Of a stretch of 64,000 nucleotides of DNA, positions 34,026 to 42,235 are shown piece after piece. Numbering within the stretch: the stretch's first letter is position 1; every line of letters begins with the position of its first letter. The notes below the pieces were generated by a model. That model was not told the DNA's origin. It worked only from the letters and a program-made list of their open reading frames with translations, and did not search any database. The stretch lies in assembly GCF_011299595.1 (NCBI RefSeq), contig NZ_CP049867.1, forward strand, positions 2,914,001 through 2,978,000, given 5' to 3'. The translations under genes were made by a program, and so were the position numbers. Source of the stretch: Nocardioides sp. HDW12B. GTDB taxonomy: Bacteria > Actinomycetota > Actinomycetes > Propionibacteriales > Nocardioidaceae.

Positions 34026-36400
34026 CCGGACACCCCCACGGTGGCGGGCCCCTCGAGCAGCACCCGCAACGGCTTGTCCAGGTTGGCCTTCGCCCACGCC
34101 GCGCTGTCGGCCGCGGTGACGGTGCGGCCGAACCGGATCCCCTCGGGCATCTCCTGCACGACGACCCAGTGGTCGTCGACGACGTCCGGGTCGCGGTCGA
34201 AGGCGAACATCGTGAGGTCCGGTCCCATGGCGGAGACCGAGCGCGGCAGGACCGGTCGCGCGAGGTCGGGCTTCCGGTCGGCGAACCCGGTCCCCGGCGT
34301 GTGCGGGGCGAGGAAGAGCAGGGTGCGGGGGTAGCGCCGGAACAGCTCGGAGCGCACCACCACGACGAGCCGCTCGGCCCGCACCCCCGCCGGGGCGTGG
34401 GAACCCAGCCGGCTGCCGTCCAGCCACCGCCTCACCGGCTGGACGTCCTCCCCCGCGGTCTCCGGCTCGCCGTCGTCCGGGGCGGCGTCCCAGAACCGGC
34501 GCAGCGGCGTGCACCCGACCGCCACCGGGTGCTGGCGCCACGACAGCTCCCCCAGCGCGCGGTGGTTGAGCCCGAGCAGGAACGCCTCGACGAACTCCGG
34601 GCACGTGCGCATGGCGACGACCTCGCCGGGCCCGAGGGTCTCGGCCCCCGGCAGCAGCCAGTGCGGCACGACGTCACGCACGTAGGGCCAGGCCGGCAGG
34701 TCGATGTCGGGGCAGTCGCGCAGCGGGGCCAGCGGCTCCTCGTCGTCGTGACCGGTCAGGCGGCCGGTCACCCGACGGCGGGCCGACCCCGACGTCGCAC
34801 CCGCCACGAGCACGTCGACGACCGCCTCGGGCCGGACGCGTCGCGGCGGGTCGGTGGGCTCCACGTCGACCACGATCGGCACCTCGAGCTCGTTGAGCAC
34901 CCCGCGCAGCGTCCGGTCCACCTCCTCGGCGCTCGTCGCTCCCCCGCTGGTCTGCTCCAGCCGGTGCCCGAGGCCGTCGAGGTGCCCGGCCTCGACCTCC
35001 CACGGGTCGGCGCCGGTGGCGATGTCGTCCTTCGGCCGGGCCGGGACCGGCAGGCCCTCGGCGGCGCGCTGCTGCAGCTCGACCTGGCCTCCGGCGTCCC
35101 GCAGCCGGTCGCGCCCGACGGCGCGCGCGACCTGGGGGCCGAGCAGCCCGACCGGGTACGCCGCCGACCCCGGCTCGGGCTCGCCCAGCGCGCCAGCGAG
35201 GGAGGTGGCGGTGGGGTGGTCGTCGACCGGCAGCCGGTGCGCCGCCGGGCCGAGCAGCCCGAGCTGCGACGCCGGGTCCGCGGGCAGCCGGCGTCGCCAC
35301 TGCGCCTCGGCGGCGGCGGTCCCGAGCGCCAGGGAGCCGATCAGGTCGGCGGTCCAGCGCCCCTGGCCCCACTGGGCGTCGGCGGCCGCGACGATCTGCT
35401 CCTGCAGGTCGATGCCGGCCTGCAGACCGACCCCGGCGATGGCCCGCACCCGCAGGTCGGCGTTGACCTGCGCCGTCCACGGCCACTGCGCGTCCGGCAG
35501 CGGCCGGGCCGCCTCGACCTCGGCGCGCACCTCGGCATGCCCCACCCAGGCGTCGCCGTACGCCGGGGGCTGGACGTACTCACGCCCCTGCCGATCCGTC
35601 TCGACCGTGAGCACGTCGTGGTCGCGGGCCGGGCTCCCGGGCTCGATCGGGTCCCAGGTGAAGCCCAGCGTGGTGAGGGCGCCCGGGACCTCGACCTCCT
35701 CGCCGCCGAAGGCGACCTTCACGGTGCCGACCTCGTCGTTGTCCGCGGCGTGCAGCTGCAGCGCGAGGTCGTCGAACGTGCCCGCGGCGCCGGTGCGGAA
35801 GGTCCAGGAGTGGAGGCAGAGCACCTCCGCGGGCGCGCTCCCGTCCCACGCCGGCCCGCCGTCCTTCCACGGCACCACGAGGGCAGCCACGTAGTCGCGG
35901 TCCGCCAGCAGCCGTGCGGGGCTCACGACGCGGGAGAAGCCGGAGCCCGCCGACGCTGTGCGGGGTCGCTGCACGTGGGCCCAGAGCCGGACCCGCACGA
36001 GGTCGTGGTCGGCCTGGGTGGTGGTGCCCAGGGTCGCCCGGTCGCCGGCGACGGTCACGTCGGAGGGCTCCCCGACGACGAGAGCCAACCACGGGCGGGG
36101 CGGGCCGCCGTCGGTGAGGCCGTAGCGCCACGGCAGGTCCTCGGTGGCGAGCTCGACGTAGGGGCAGTGCTCCTCGTCGGCGTCGCGGTCCCCCGGCGGA
36201 GGCACGACCTGGCGGATCGCGCCGGGCTGCAGCGCCCGGACGTCGGCGGGCCCGGGCTGGGCGAAGCGCAGCAGGCTCGGCACCGACTCGCGGTCGTCGC
36301 GCAGCTCGAAGGCGACGTCGGTGGTCGGACGCCCGCCGACCGGCGCCGCCCCGGCACCGCCCCGGCGCGACCACGCCGCGAAGGCCAGCTCCTCGATCAC
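34022..36400 (-). CDS. Large protein of unknown function, middle gene of giant-protein operon
   Basis: 792 residues from GTG 36400, overlapping the stop of the upstream gene by 4 nt (GTGA). No signal peptide. The first 120 residues carry QPGPADVRALQPGAIRQVVPPPG, then CPYVELATEDLPWRYG (about 78-93), then PRPWLALVVGE. This pattern (GPGDV.. VVRT.P.., .EF...DLPWRYTP, L.PWL.LVV) recurs in large uncharacterised proteins I remember from diverse bacteria. The remainder mixes beta-rich and helical parts; near residue 550 there is a segment ending in DLPAWPYVRDVVPHWLLPG. It is probably a structural partner of the two other products. The function is unknown. Confidence 0.85.
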   Translation of the reverse strand: MIEELAFAAWSRRGGAGAAPVGGRPTTDVAFELRDDRESVPSLLRFAQPGPADVRALQPGAIRQVVPPPGDRDADEEHCPYVELATEDLPWRYGLTDGGPPRPWLALVVGEPSDVTVAGDRATLGTTTQADHDLVRVRLWAHVQRPRTASAGSGFSRVVSPARLLADRDYVAALVVPWKDGGPAWDGSAPAEVLCLHSWTFRTGAAGTFDDLALQLHAADNDEVGTVKVAFGGEEVEVPGALTTLGFTWDPIEPGSPARDHDVLTVETDRQGREYVQPPAYGDAWVGHAEVRAEVEAARPLPDAQWPWTAQVNADLRVRAIAGVGLQAGIDLQEQIVAAADAQWGQGRWTADLIGSLALGTAAAEAQWRRRLPADPASQLGLLGPAAHRLPVDDHPTATSLAGALGEPEPGSAAYPVGLLGPQVARAVGRDRLRDAGGQVELQQRAAEGLPVPARPKDDIATGADPWEVEAGHLDGLGHRLEQTSGGATSAEEVDRTLRGVLNELEVPIVVDVEPTDPPRRVRPEAVVDVLVAGATSGSARRRVTGRLTGHDDEEPLAPLRDCPDIDLPAWPYVRDVVPHWLLPGAETLGPGEVVAMRTCPEFVEAFLLGLNHRALGELSWRQHPVAVGCTPLRRFWDAAPDDGEPETAGEDVQPVRRWLDGSRLGSHAPAGVRAERLVVVVRSELFRRYPRTLLFLAPHTPGTGFADRKPDLARPVLPRSVSAMGPDLTMFAFDRDPDVVDDHWVVVQEMPEGIRFGRTVTAADSAAWAKANLDKPLRVLLEGPATVGVSG

Positions 36401-38649
36401 GGCGCCCCCCAGACGTCGGCGACGGAGAAGGCCGGCTCGCCCAGCGGCAGCGCGACGGCGTCCCGGCCTGCGGCCCGGTCCGTCGCGGCGTCCACCACCG
36501 AGGCCGTCCACGACCGGGCCTCGTCGGCGCGGTCGGGTCGCGCAAGCTCCCGCACCGACCAGGCCTCCGGCCCCACCGAGAGCCGGGCGTCCTTCAACCG
36601 GGTCTCGGCCGGGCCCTGGCTGGCGGCCAGGCGGGACAGCAGCGCCGAGCTGAGGGCGAGGGTCGTCGCGCTGGGCAGGCGGTCCCCGGGGGCGAAGACG
36701 TTGCGGTAGTCCAGGGTGGCGTCACGCGCTGCAGCGGCGCTCGGCAGCAGCGGCACCTCGACGCCGGACGGCAGGTCCTCGAAGGCCGGCAGCGACAGCA
36801 GCTGGTCGCGATCGGCGTCACGGAAGGAGGCCGGGGCGAAGGGCGCCACGACGCCGGCGGTCCCGCCTGCGGCGAGGTTGGCGACGCCCACCCGGGTGGT
36901 GCGCCCGACGCGCCGACCCTGGACGCGCTGCAGGTCGTGGTCGAGCGGCGCGAGGGTCTGGCTCCACCGGACCGCTCCCAACGGGTGGACGACCGCGACG
37001 CCCTCTGCCGTCCGGCTCGGGGCGTCGAGCACGACGTGCGGGTCGTGGCCCGCCGTACCGCTGATGTTGGCAGGCACCACCTCGGCGGCGAGCGCGGCCG
37101 CGACGCGCTCGGCCAGCGGGGGTTCGGGAGCCCGGTCCGACGAGCCGAGCACGAAGCGGTCGTTCCACGAGGCCTTGGCGCCCATGAAGCTGACCCGCAC
37201 GCGGCCGCGCACCACGACCGGGCCGGGGGCGTCGAGCGAGCCGTGGAAGTCGACGCCGGCGAAGTCGATCCCGAGCGCCTCGATCTCCACGCCGCCGTGC
37301 AGGTCGACGTGCAGGTGGAAGGGGTCGAGCTGGGCGATGGCGTCGAAGGACAGGAAGCCGTGCGCGGAGAGGATCCCGACGTCGAAGCCGATCTCGAAGC
37401 GCGCGCCGGCCTGGAACGTGCCGCCGGTGAAGGCGAGGTAGCCCTCGAAGCGGAAGGTCAGCGGCAGCGGGATGCTCGGGCCGAACGAGATGCGCCGCTG
37501 CTCCGGGAGGCCAGGCACCTGGGTGCGGTAGCCGGGGTAGAAGCCGCCGAGGGTGAACAGCGTGTACGCCGGCCGCGCGGTCGAGATGCGCATCGCGGCG
37601 GTGCCGCCGGCACGGAAGATCCCCATCACCCGGCCCTCGACGACGGCGAGGTCGACGGCGTAGTAGCCGCGCGGGACGTCGATCTCGCCGAGCAGGTCGA
37701 GGCGCAGGTCGAGCATCGGCGGGATCGCCACCGCGCCCCGTCCGAGCACGAGCACGCGACCGCGGGGCAGCTCGAGGAGCAGCACGAGGGAGATGCGCAG
37801 CAGGGAGGCGCCGCCGACCTGCAGCCAGGTCAGCTCGACCGACGGGCCCACGACGACGCTGCCGGAGCGGCTCGTGAAGGTCTCGCGCACGGCGGGCAGG
37901 AGGCGGTCGCCGGCGCTCGGGTCGGCGGGGAAGAACAGCGCGAGCGCGGTCCCCTCGCGCAGCCGGCGGCGCAGGACGTCGGAGTCGACGCCGACGTTGA
38001 CGCCGACGACGCCGCCCAGGCTGGAGATCTCGAAGCCGAAGCCGAGCTGGATCCCGGGGGTGAAGCGGGCGCCGAGGATCGCGACGAACGAGACGGTGCC
38101 TCCGTCGACGGCCAGGCGTCCGAGCGCGCCGGCGGCGATCGCGCCGGCGTTGAAGGACAGGTGCCCCGTCGCGCCGCGGCGGTCGGCGTCGACCAGGAAG
38201 CCGCCGCGCAGCTTGGTCGGGCCGGCGTCGAGGGCGCCGGCGAGGCCGCTGGCCGGCAGAAGGCCCACGAGCAGGGCCTCGCCCTGCGCCCGGGCGGTCG
38301 TCACGGCGGTGTGCTGGGCGCGCATCGCCAGGGGGCCCAGCGGCGCCTCCGTGCGCCAGCCGGCGAGCATGCGGGGGTCGCCGTCGAAGATGGTGCGGGC
38401 GAGCCCGGCGTCGAGGCCGGGGATCGGCGGCAGGGCCAGGGCCTCGCCGATCAGGCGCTCCGCGTCGGCTCGGGTGCCGCCGGCGACCTGCGCGAGCTCG
38501 GTGCGCCACTGCTGCAGCGCCGCCTGCACCTGGCCGGCGGCGGCGGCGCGGACCTGCTGCGCCGCGGCCTCCAGACGGACGCGCGCCGTCGCCGGGTCGG
38601 GCGCCGCAGCAGCCAGCGCTGAGACCAGCAGGGGCAGCCCCTCAGTCAC
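36397..38649 (-). CDS. DUF6603-like beta-rich protein, first gene of giant-protein operon
   Basis: 750 residues, GTG 38649 with GGGGGA 5 nt upstream. Residues 1-130 are Ala-rich helices, probably coiled coil. Residues about 150-500 form a long series of amphipathic beta strands: GHLSFNAGAIAAGALGRL, GYYAVDLAVVEGRVMG, FTLGGFYPGYRTQVPGL, LPLTFRFEGYLAFTGGTFQAG, GFLSFDAIAQLDPFHLHVDL. This order closely resembles DUF6603 proteins as I recall them. No signal peptide is evident, so outer-membrane-like export is unlikely in this monoderm. It probably builds a beta-helix or sheet scaffold. The RBS lies in one arm of a hairpin, so translation may be controlled. The function is unknown. Confidence 0.85.
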   Translation of the reverse strand: MTEGLPLLVSALAAAAPDPATARVRLEAAAQQVRAAAAGQVQAALQQWRTELAQVAGGTRADAERLIGEALALPPIPGLDAGLARTIFDGDPRMLAGWRTEAPLGPLAMRAQHTAVTTARAQGEALLVGLLPASGLAGALDAGPTKLRGGFLVDADRRGATGHLSFNAGAIAAGALGRLAVDGGTVSFVAILGARFTPGIQLGFGFEISSLGGVVGVNVGVDSDVLRRRLREGTALALFFPADPSAGDRLLPAVRETFTSRSGSVVVGPSVELTWLQVGGASLLRISLVLLLELPRGRVLVLGRGAVAIPPMLDLRLDLLGEIDVPRGYYAVDLAVVEGRVMGIFRAGGTAAMRISTARPAYTLFTLGGFYPGYRTQVPGLPEQRRISFGPSIPLPLTFRFEGYLAFTGGTFQAGARFEIGFDVGILSAHGFLSFDAIAQLDPFHLHVDLHGGVEIEALGIDFAGVDFHGSLDAPGPVVVRGRVRVSFMGAKASWNDRFVLGSSDRAPEPPLAERVAAALAAEVVPANISGTAGHDPHVVLDAPSRTAEGVAVVHPLGAVRWSQTLAPLDHDLQRVQGRRVGRTTRVGVANLAAGGTAGVVAPFAPASFRDADRDQLLSLPAFEDLPSGVEVPLLPSAAAARDATLDYRNVFAPGDRLPSATTLALSSALLSRLAASQGPAETRLKDARLSVGPEAWSVRELARPDRADEARSWTASVVDAATDRAAGRDAVALPLGEPAFSVADVWGAP

Positions 38650-38654
38650 TGCGT

Positions 38655-38676
38655 CCCCCGGCGGTCGAGCCGGGGG
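38655..38676 (-). promoter_or_regulatory. Hairpin covering the ribosome binding site of the giant-protein operon
   Basis: CCCCCGGC (38655-38662) and GCCGGGGG (38669-38676) form a perfect 8-bp stem with a 6-nt loop. On the minus-strand transcript the arm nearest the GTG holds the GGGGGA Shine-Dalgarno sequence, so the folded form would hide it. Confidence 0.45.
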
Positions 38677-38857
38677 CGATGGTCGAACTTCCTACCCGCA
38701 TGCGACTCCCCTCGTGGGACGCCCGAGCCGCCGTTCCTTTACTTTCCCAGCATTCGCACCGGCCCCGGAGGGTCGCAATGGTCCGAAGTGACCAGAAGCC
38801 CGGCTCGCGGTGAGTGCGTTGTTCCCTTTGCCCGATCTGCTCGGGCCGGGAGGTCGC

Positions 38858-39445
38858 TCAGCGCTCCTCGAGCCGCTTCTTGCGGATCACCTCGACGACG
38901 TCGAGGTGGCTCTCACGGCGCCACTCGGCGACCCGTTCGAGGTCCTGCCACAGCTCGGAGCTGCTGTGGCCGAGCCGCTTGTGGTGCCACACGAGCGCGT
39001 CGCCGGCGTAGTCGACGTACGCGATCTCGCGGGCCTCCCGGATCGCGGTGAGCGCCTCGACCGCGTCCCACCCCTGGTGCAGTAGGACGGCGAACCCCAG
39101 CGACGGCCCGCGGTTGATGCCCATGTGGCAGTGGGCCAGCACGATGCCGCCGGCGTCGATGGCCTCGACGGCGAAACCGACCGTGGTGTCGAAGAAGTCG
39201 GCCGCCACCCGCTGCCCGGCGTCGTCGATGCCGTGGTGGAGGTAGCCGACCTCCGGCGCGAGCTCCGCCACCAGGTCGGCGTCGTTCGCCTCCACACGGA
39301 CGTCGACGATGTGCGTCACCCCGGCGGCCACGAGCTCCTCGAGCTGACCGGCCGCCATCGACTGGTCGAACGACAGGTCTCCCCCGACGAGCAGCTGCGG
39401 AGTGACGAAGTGAGCGTTGGCGTGACGCAGGCTGGGCAGGCTCAT
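38858..39445 (-). CDS. Dual-specificity/tyrosine phosphatase-like protein
   Basis: 195 residues from ATG 39445. The P-loop HCHMGINRG (catalytic Cys about residue 105, Arg six residues on) fits the C(X)5R signature of the Cys-based phosphatase superfamily, and an Asp in HHGIDDAG about 30 residues earlier is a candidate general acid. The LLVGGDLSFDQS opening and THIVDVRVEANDADLV are usual for this fold. The Arg spacing is correct, so activity is plausible on phosphotyrosine, phosphoserine or phosphoinositides. No membrane segment. It is divergent from the TPP enzyme gene with 117 bp between the starts. Confidence 0.88.
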   Translation of the reverse strand: MSLPSLRHANAHFVTPQLLVGGDLSFDQSMAAGQLEELVAAGVTHIVDVRVEANDADLVAELAPEVGYLHHGIDDAGQRVAADFFDTTVGFAVEAIDAGGIVLAHCHMGINRGPSLGFAVLLHQGWDAVEALTAIREAREIAYVDYAGDALVWHHKRLGHSSSELWQDLERVAEWRRESHLDVVEVIRKKRLEER

Positions 39446-39562
39446 GACAGGACACGTTCCCCTCGCGACGGCGGGCGACACCACGGGCACCGGTCCCGCG
39501 GCCCCGCCGGATGGATCCGACGACGGTGGGTACCGCCAGGTCCACCCCCCCGAGGAGAACCC

Positions 39563-41350
39563 ATGACGGAGCGACTGGTCGCGGACCTGGTCGTCGAGCG
39601 GTTGCGTGCCTGGGGCGTCCCCCGGGTCTTCGGCTACTCCGGTGACGGCATCAACGGCGTCATGGGTGCGCTCAGGCGCGCCTACGGCGACCCCGCCTTC
39701 GTGCAGGCGCGCCACGAGGAGACCGCCGCCCTCATGGCTGTCGGGCACGCCAAGTACACCGGCGGCGTCGGGGTCGTGGTCGCCACCCAGGGCCCCGGGG
39801 CGGTCCACGTCCTCAACGGCCTGTACGACGCCAAGCTCGACCACCAGCCCGTCGTGGCGATCGTCGGCCAGCAGCCCACGACCGCCCTGGGGGCGGAGTA
39901 CCAGCAGGAGATCGACCTCACCAGCCTCTTCAAGGACGTCTCGGCGCAGTTCCTGCAGATGGTGCTGGCGCCCGAGCAGGCCGCCATGGTCATCGACCGG
40001 GCCTTCCGCACCGCGCTGGCGACGCGCTCGCCCTGCGTGGTCGTGCTGCCCCACGACGTGCAGGTCGCGCCGGCACCGGAGGAGCCGCCCCACACCCACG
40101 GCGTGATGGTCACGACCCCGGAGTGGCGCAAGCCGCGGGTGCTGCCGCTCGAGACCGACCTGGCCGCCGCCGCCGAGGTGCTCAACGCCGGCGAGCGCGT
40201 CGCGCTGCTCGTCGGCCAGGGCGCCAAGGACGCGACCGCCGAGGTGCGGGCCGTCGTCGACCGGCTGGGCGCCGGTGTCACCACGAGCCTGCTCGGCAAG
40301 CCGTGGTGGGACGAGACCGCCCCGGACAGCTGCGGCGTGATGGGTCACCTCGGCACGACCGCGTCGGGCTGGCTGATGCACCACTGCGACACCCTGCTCA
40401 TCGTGGGCAGCCACGACCCGTGGACCGAGTTCTACCCCGAGCCCGGCCAGGCCCGGGCGGTGCAGGTCGACATCGACGGCCGTCACCTCGGCAACCGCTA
40501 CCCGGTCGAGGTCGGGCTCACCGGCGACGCCGCCGAGACGCTGACCGCCCTGCTGCCGCTGCTGGAGGAGAAGTCCGACCGGTCGTGGCACGGCGAGGTC
40601 CGCGAGCAGGTGGAGCGCTGGCACGCCCTCGCCGAGGAGCGGGCCGCGATGGCCGCCAGGCCGCTGAGCCCCGAGCTCGTCGTACGCGAGCTGTCGCCGC
40701 GGCTGCCCGCCGACGCGCAGGTCAGCGTGGACGTGGGCTCGATCGTCTACTGGTACGCCCGCCACCTCACGCTGCCCGACGGCGTGCCCGCGCACCTGTC
40801 CTCGACGCTGGCGTCGATGGGCTCGGCGCTGCCCTACGGCCTGGCCGCGAAGCTGGCCGACCCCTCCCGGCCGGTCGTGGCGCTGGCCGGCGACGGTGCG
40901 ATGCAGATGAACGGCCTCGCCGAGCTCATCACGGTGGCGTCCCGCTGGCAGGACTGGGCCGACCCGCGCTTCGTGGTGCTGGTGCTGCACAACCAGGAGC
41001 TGGCCGAGGTCACCTGGGAGCAGCGCGAGACCGAGGGGGACCCGCGCTACCCCGTCAGCCAGGCGCTGCCGGCCTTCCCGTACGCCGAGTACGGGTGCCT
41101 GCTCGGGCTCGAGGGGATCCGGGTCGACGACCCGGCCGACGTCGGGTCCGCCTGGGACCGGGCGCTCGCCGCCGACCGGCCCGTCGTGCTCGAGGCCGTC
41201 GTGGACCCCGACGTGCCGCTGCTGCCGCCGTGGCCCGCGGGCGAGGCGATGCTCGACTCGTTCCGCCGCGGGCTCGACCAGGAGGGTGCCGACGGGACGC
41301 ACGCCCGCGACCTGCTGGACCGCCATGCCGCCCAGGAACCCACCTGGTAA
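39563..41350 (+). CDS. Thiamine pyrophosphate-dependent enzyme (pyruvate oxidase-like)
   Basis: 595 residues from ATG 39563, with CGAGGAG 7 nt upstream. The PYR domain has the catalytic Glu in ARHEETAALMA (about 51) and TGGVGVVVATQGPGAVHVLNG. The central domain (about 195-330) is of the acetolactate synthase type. The PP domain carries the TPP/Mg motif GDGAMQMNGLAELITVASRW (GDG near 443) ending with a VLHN. Length and motifs fit pyruvate oxidase, pyruvate decarboxylase-like or acetolactate synthase-like proteins; the catalytic subclass cannot be fixed from motifs alone. No regulatory subunit gene is beside it. Repeats follow directly after the stop codon. Confidence 0.9.
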   Translation: MTERLVADLVVERLRAWGVPRVFGYSGDGINGVMGALRRAYGDPAFVQARHEETAALMAVGHAKYTGGVGVVVATQGPGAVHVLNGLYDAKLDHQPVVAIVGQQPTTALGAEYQQEIDLTSLFKDVSAQFLQMVLAPEQAAMVIDRAFRTALATRSPCVVVLPHDVQVAPAPEEPPHTHGVMVTTPEWRKPRVLPLETDLAAAAEVLNAGERVALLVGQGAKDATAEVRAVVDRLGAGVTTSLLGKPWWDETAPDSCGVMGHLGTTASGWLMHHCDTLLIVGSHDPWTEFYPEPGQARAVQVDIDGRHLGNRYPVEVGLTGDAAETLTALLPLLEEKSDRSWHGEVREQVERWHALAEERAAMAARPLSPELVVRELSPRLPADAQVSVDVGSIVYWYARHLTLPDGVPAHLSSTLASMGSALPYGLAAKLADPSRPVVALAGDGAMQMNGLAELITVASRWQDWADPRFVVLVLHNQELAEVTWEQRETEGDPRYPVSQALPAFPYAEYGCLLGLEGIRVDDPADVGSAWDRALAADRPVVLEAVVDPDVPLLPPWPAGEAMLDSFRRGLDQEGADGTHARDLLDRHAAQEPTW

Positions 41351-41351
41351 C

Positions 41352-41543
41352 CCGGTGGTCGAGCTGATCCCGGTGGTCGAGCTGATCCCGGTGGTCGATC
41401 TCGACGAGCTCGATCCAAGGAGCAGCGAGCGCCAGCGAGCGCCGTCGAGACCTCAGGTGCCGGCGACGACGAGCTGCCCCCGGTGGTCGAGCAGCGAGCG
41501 CCAGCGAGCGTCGTCGAGACCTCAGGTGCCGGCGACGACGAGC
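41352..41543. repeat. REP-like repeat block with 69-bp tandem duplication
   Basis: Three 18-bp units CCGGTGGTCGAGCTGATC (the third altered) lie at 41352-41405. A 55-bp segment at 41420-41474 recurs at 41489-41543 with one mismatch (offset 69 bp). Each copy includes the last codons and stop of the response regulator on the minus strand plus the GCGAGCGCCAGCGAGCG and GTCGAGACC elements. Confidence 0.85.
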
Positions 41544-42235
41544 CCGCTCTCGTAGGCGATGACCACGCACTGGGCGCGGTCGCGCGCCTGGAGCTTGAGG
41601 AACAGCCGGGAGACGTGTGTTTTCACCGTCAGCGGTGACAGCACGAGCTCCTCGGCGATCTCGTGGTTCGACAGCCCGCGGCCGACCAGGGCCAGGATCT
41701 CCCGCTCGCGCGGCGTGAGGTCGGCGAGCCGGCCATCCCGCCGGTGGTCGAGCTCGTCGATACCCCGCTGGTCGAGCCCGTCGTCACCCTGGTGGTCGAG
41801 CCTGTCGAGACCCCCGACGAACGCCTCGACCAGCCGCCGCGTCACTCGCGGCGCCAGCAGCGCGTCGCCCCCCGCGACCGTGCGCACCGCCTCGATGAGC
41901 GCGGCCGGCTCCATGTCCTTGAGCAGGAACCCCGACGCCCCGACCCGCAGCGCCCCGAAGACGTAGTCGTCGAGCTCGAAGGTCGTCAGCACCACGACCC
42001 GGGTGTCGGCCAGCCGCGGGTCGGCGACGATGCGCGCGGTGGCCTCGAGCCCGTCGAGGCGCGGCATCCGGATGTCCATGAGCACGACGTCCGGCTGGGT
42101 CTCGAGCGCCCGGGCGACCGCCTCCTCGCCGTCGGCGGCCTCGGCAACGACGGTGATCTCGGGCTCGGCGTCGAGCAGCACCCGGAAGCCGGAGCGCACC
42201 AGCGCCTGGTCGTCGACCAGCAGGACGCGGATCAC
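41522..42235 (-). CDS. NarL/LuxR-family response regulator
   Basis: 237 residues from GTG 42235, which overlaps the kinase stop by 4 nt. The receiver domain has the acidic pair LLVDDQ, phospho-Asp in VVLMDIRMPR (about 52), Thr in VLTTFE and Lys in FLLKDME. The LuxR HTH (about 175-235) shows LTPREREILALVGRGLSNHEIAEEL and TVKTHVSRLF. The linker is about 20 residues longer than usual (LDRLDHQGDDGLDQRGIDELDHRRDG) because copies of the dispersed TGGTCGAGC..GTCGAGACC repeat sit in it. The last seven codons are duplicated just downstream. It likely controls the MMPL exporter operon of which it is the third gene. Confidence 0.94.
   Translation of the reverse strand: MIRVLLVDDQALVRSGFRVLLDAEPEITVVAEAADGEEAVARALETQPDVVLMDIRMPRLDGLEATARIVADPRLADTRVVVLTTFELDDYVFGALRVGASGFLLKDMEPAALIEAVRTVAGGDALLAPRVTRRLVEAFVGGLDRLDHQGDDGLDQRGIDELDHRRDGRLADLTPREREILALVGRGLSNHEIAEELVLSPLTVKTHVSRLFLKLQARDRAQCVVIAYESGLVVAGT

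Noticed and set aside
28878-38649. Contractile injection system or prophage
   Set aside because: No sheath, tube, baseplate wedge, AAA+ ATPase, portal or terminase genes are seen nearby, so the operon cannot be called part of one.
38858-41326. 822-codon minus-strand frame over the TPP enzyme
   Set aside because: Only the part from ATG 39445 matches a phosphatase; the rest is the shadow of the TPP enzyme gene.
41352-41543. Possible CRISPR or insertion sequence
   Set aside because: Spacing is irregular, the repeats extend into genes, and no transposase or cas gene is present.
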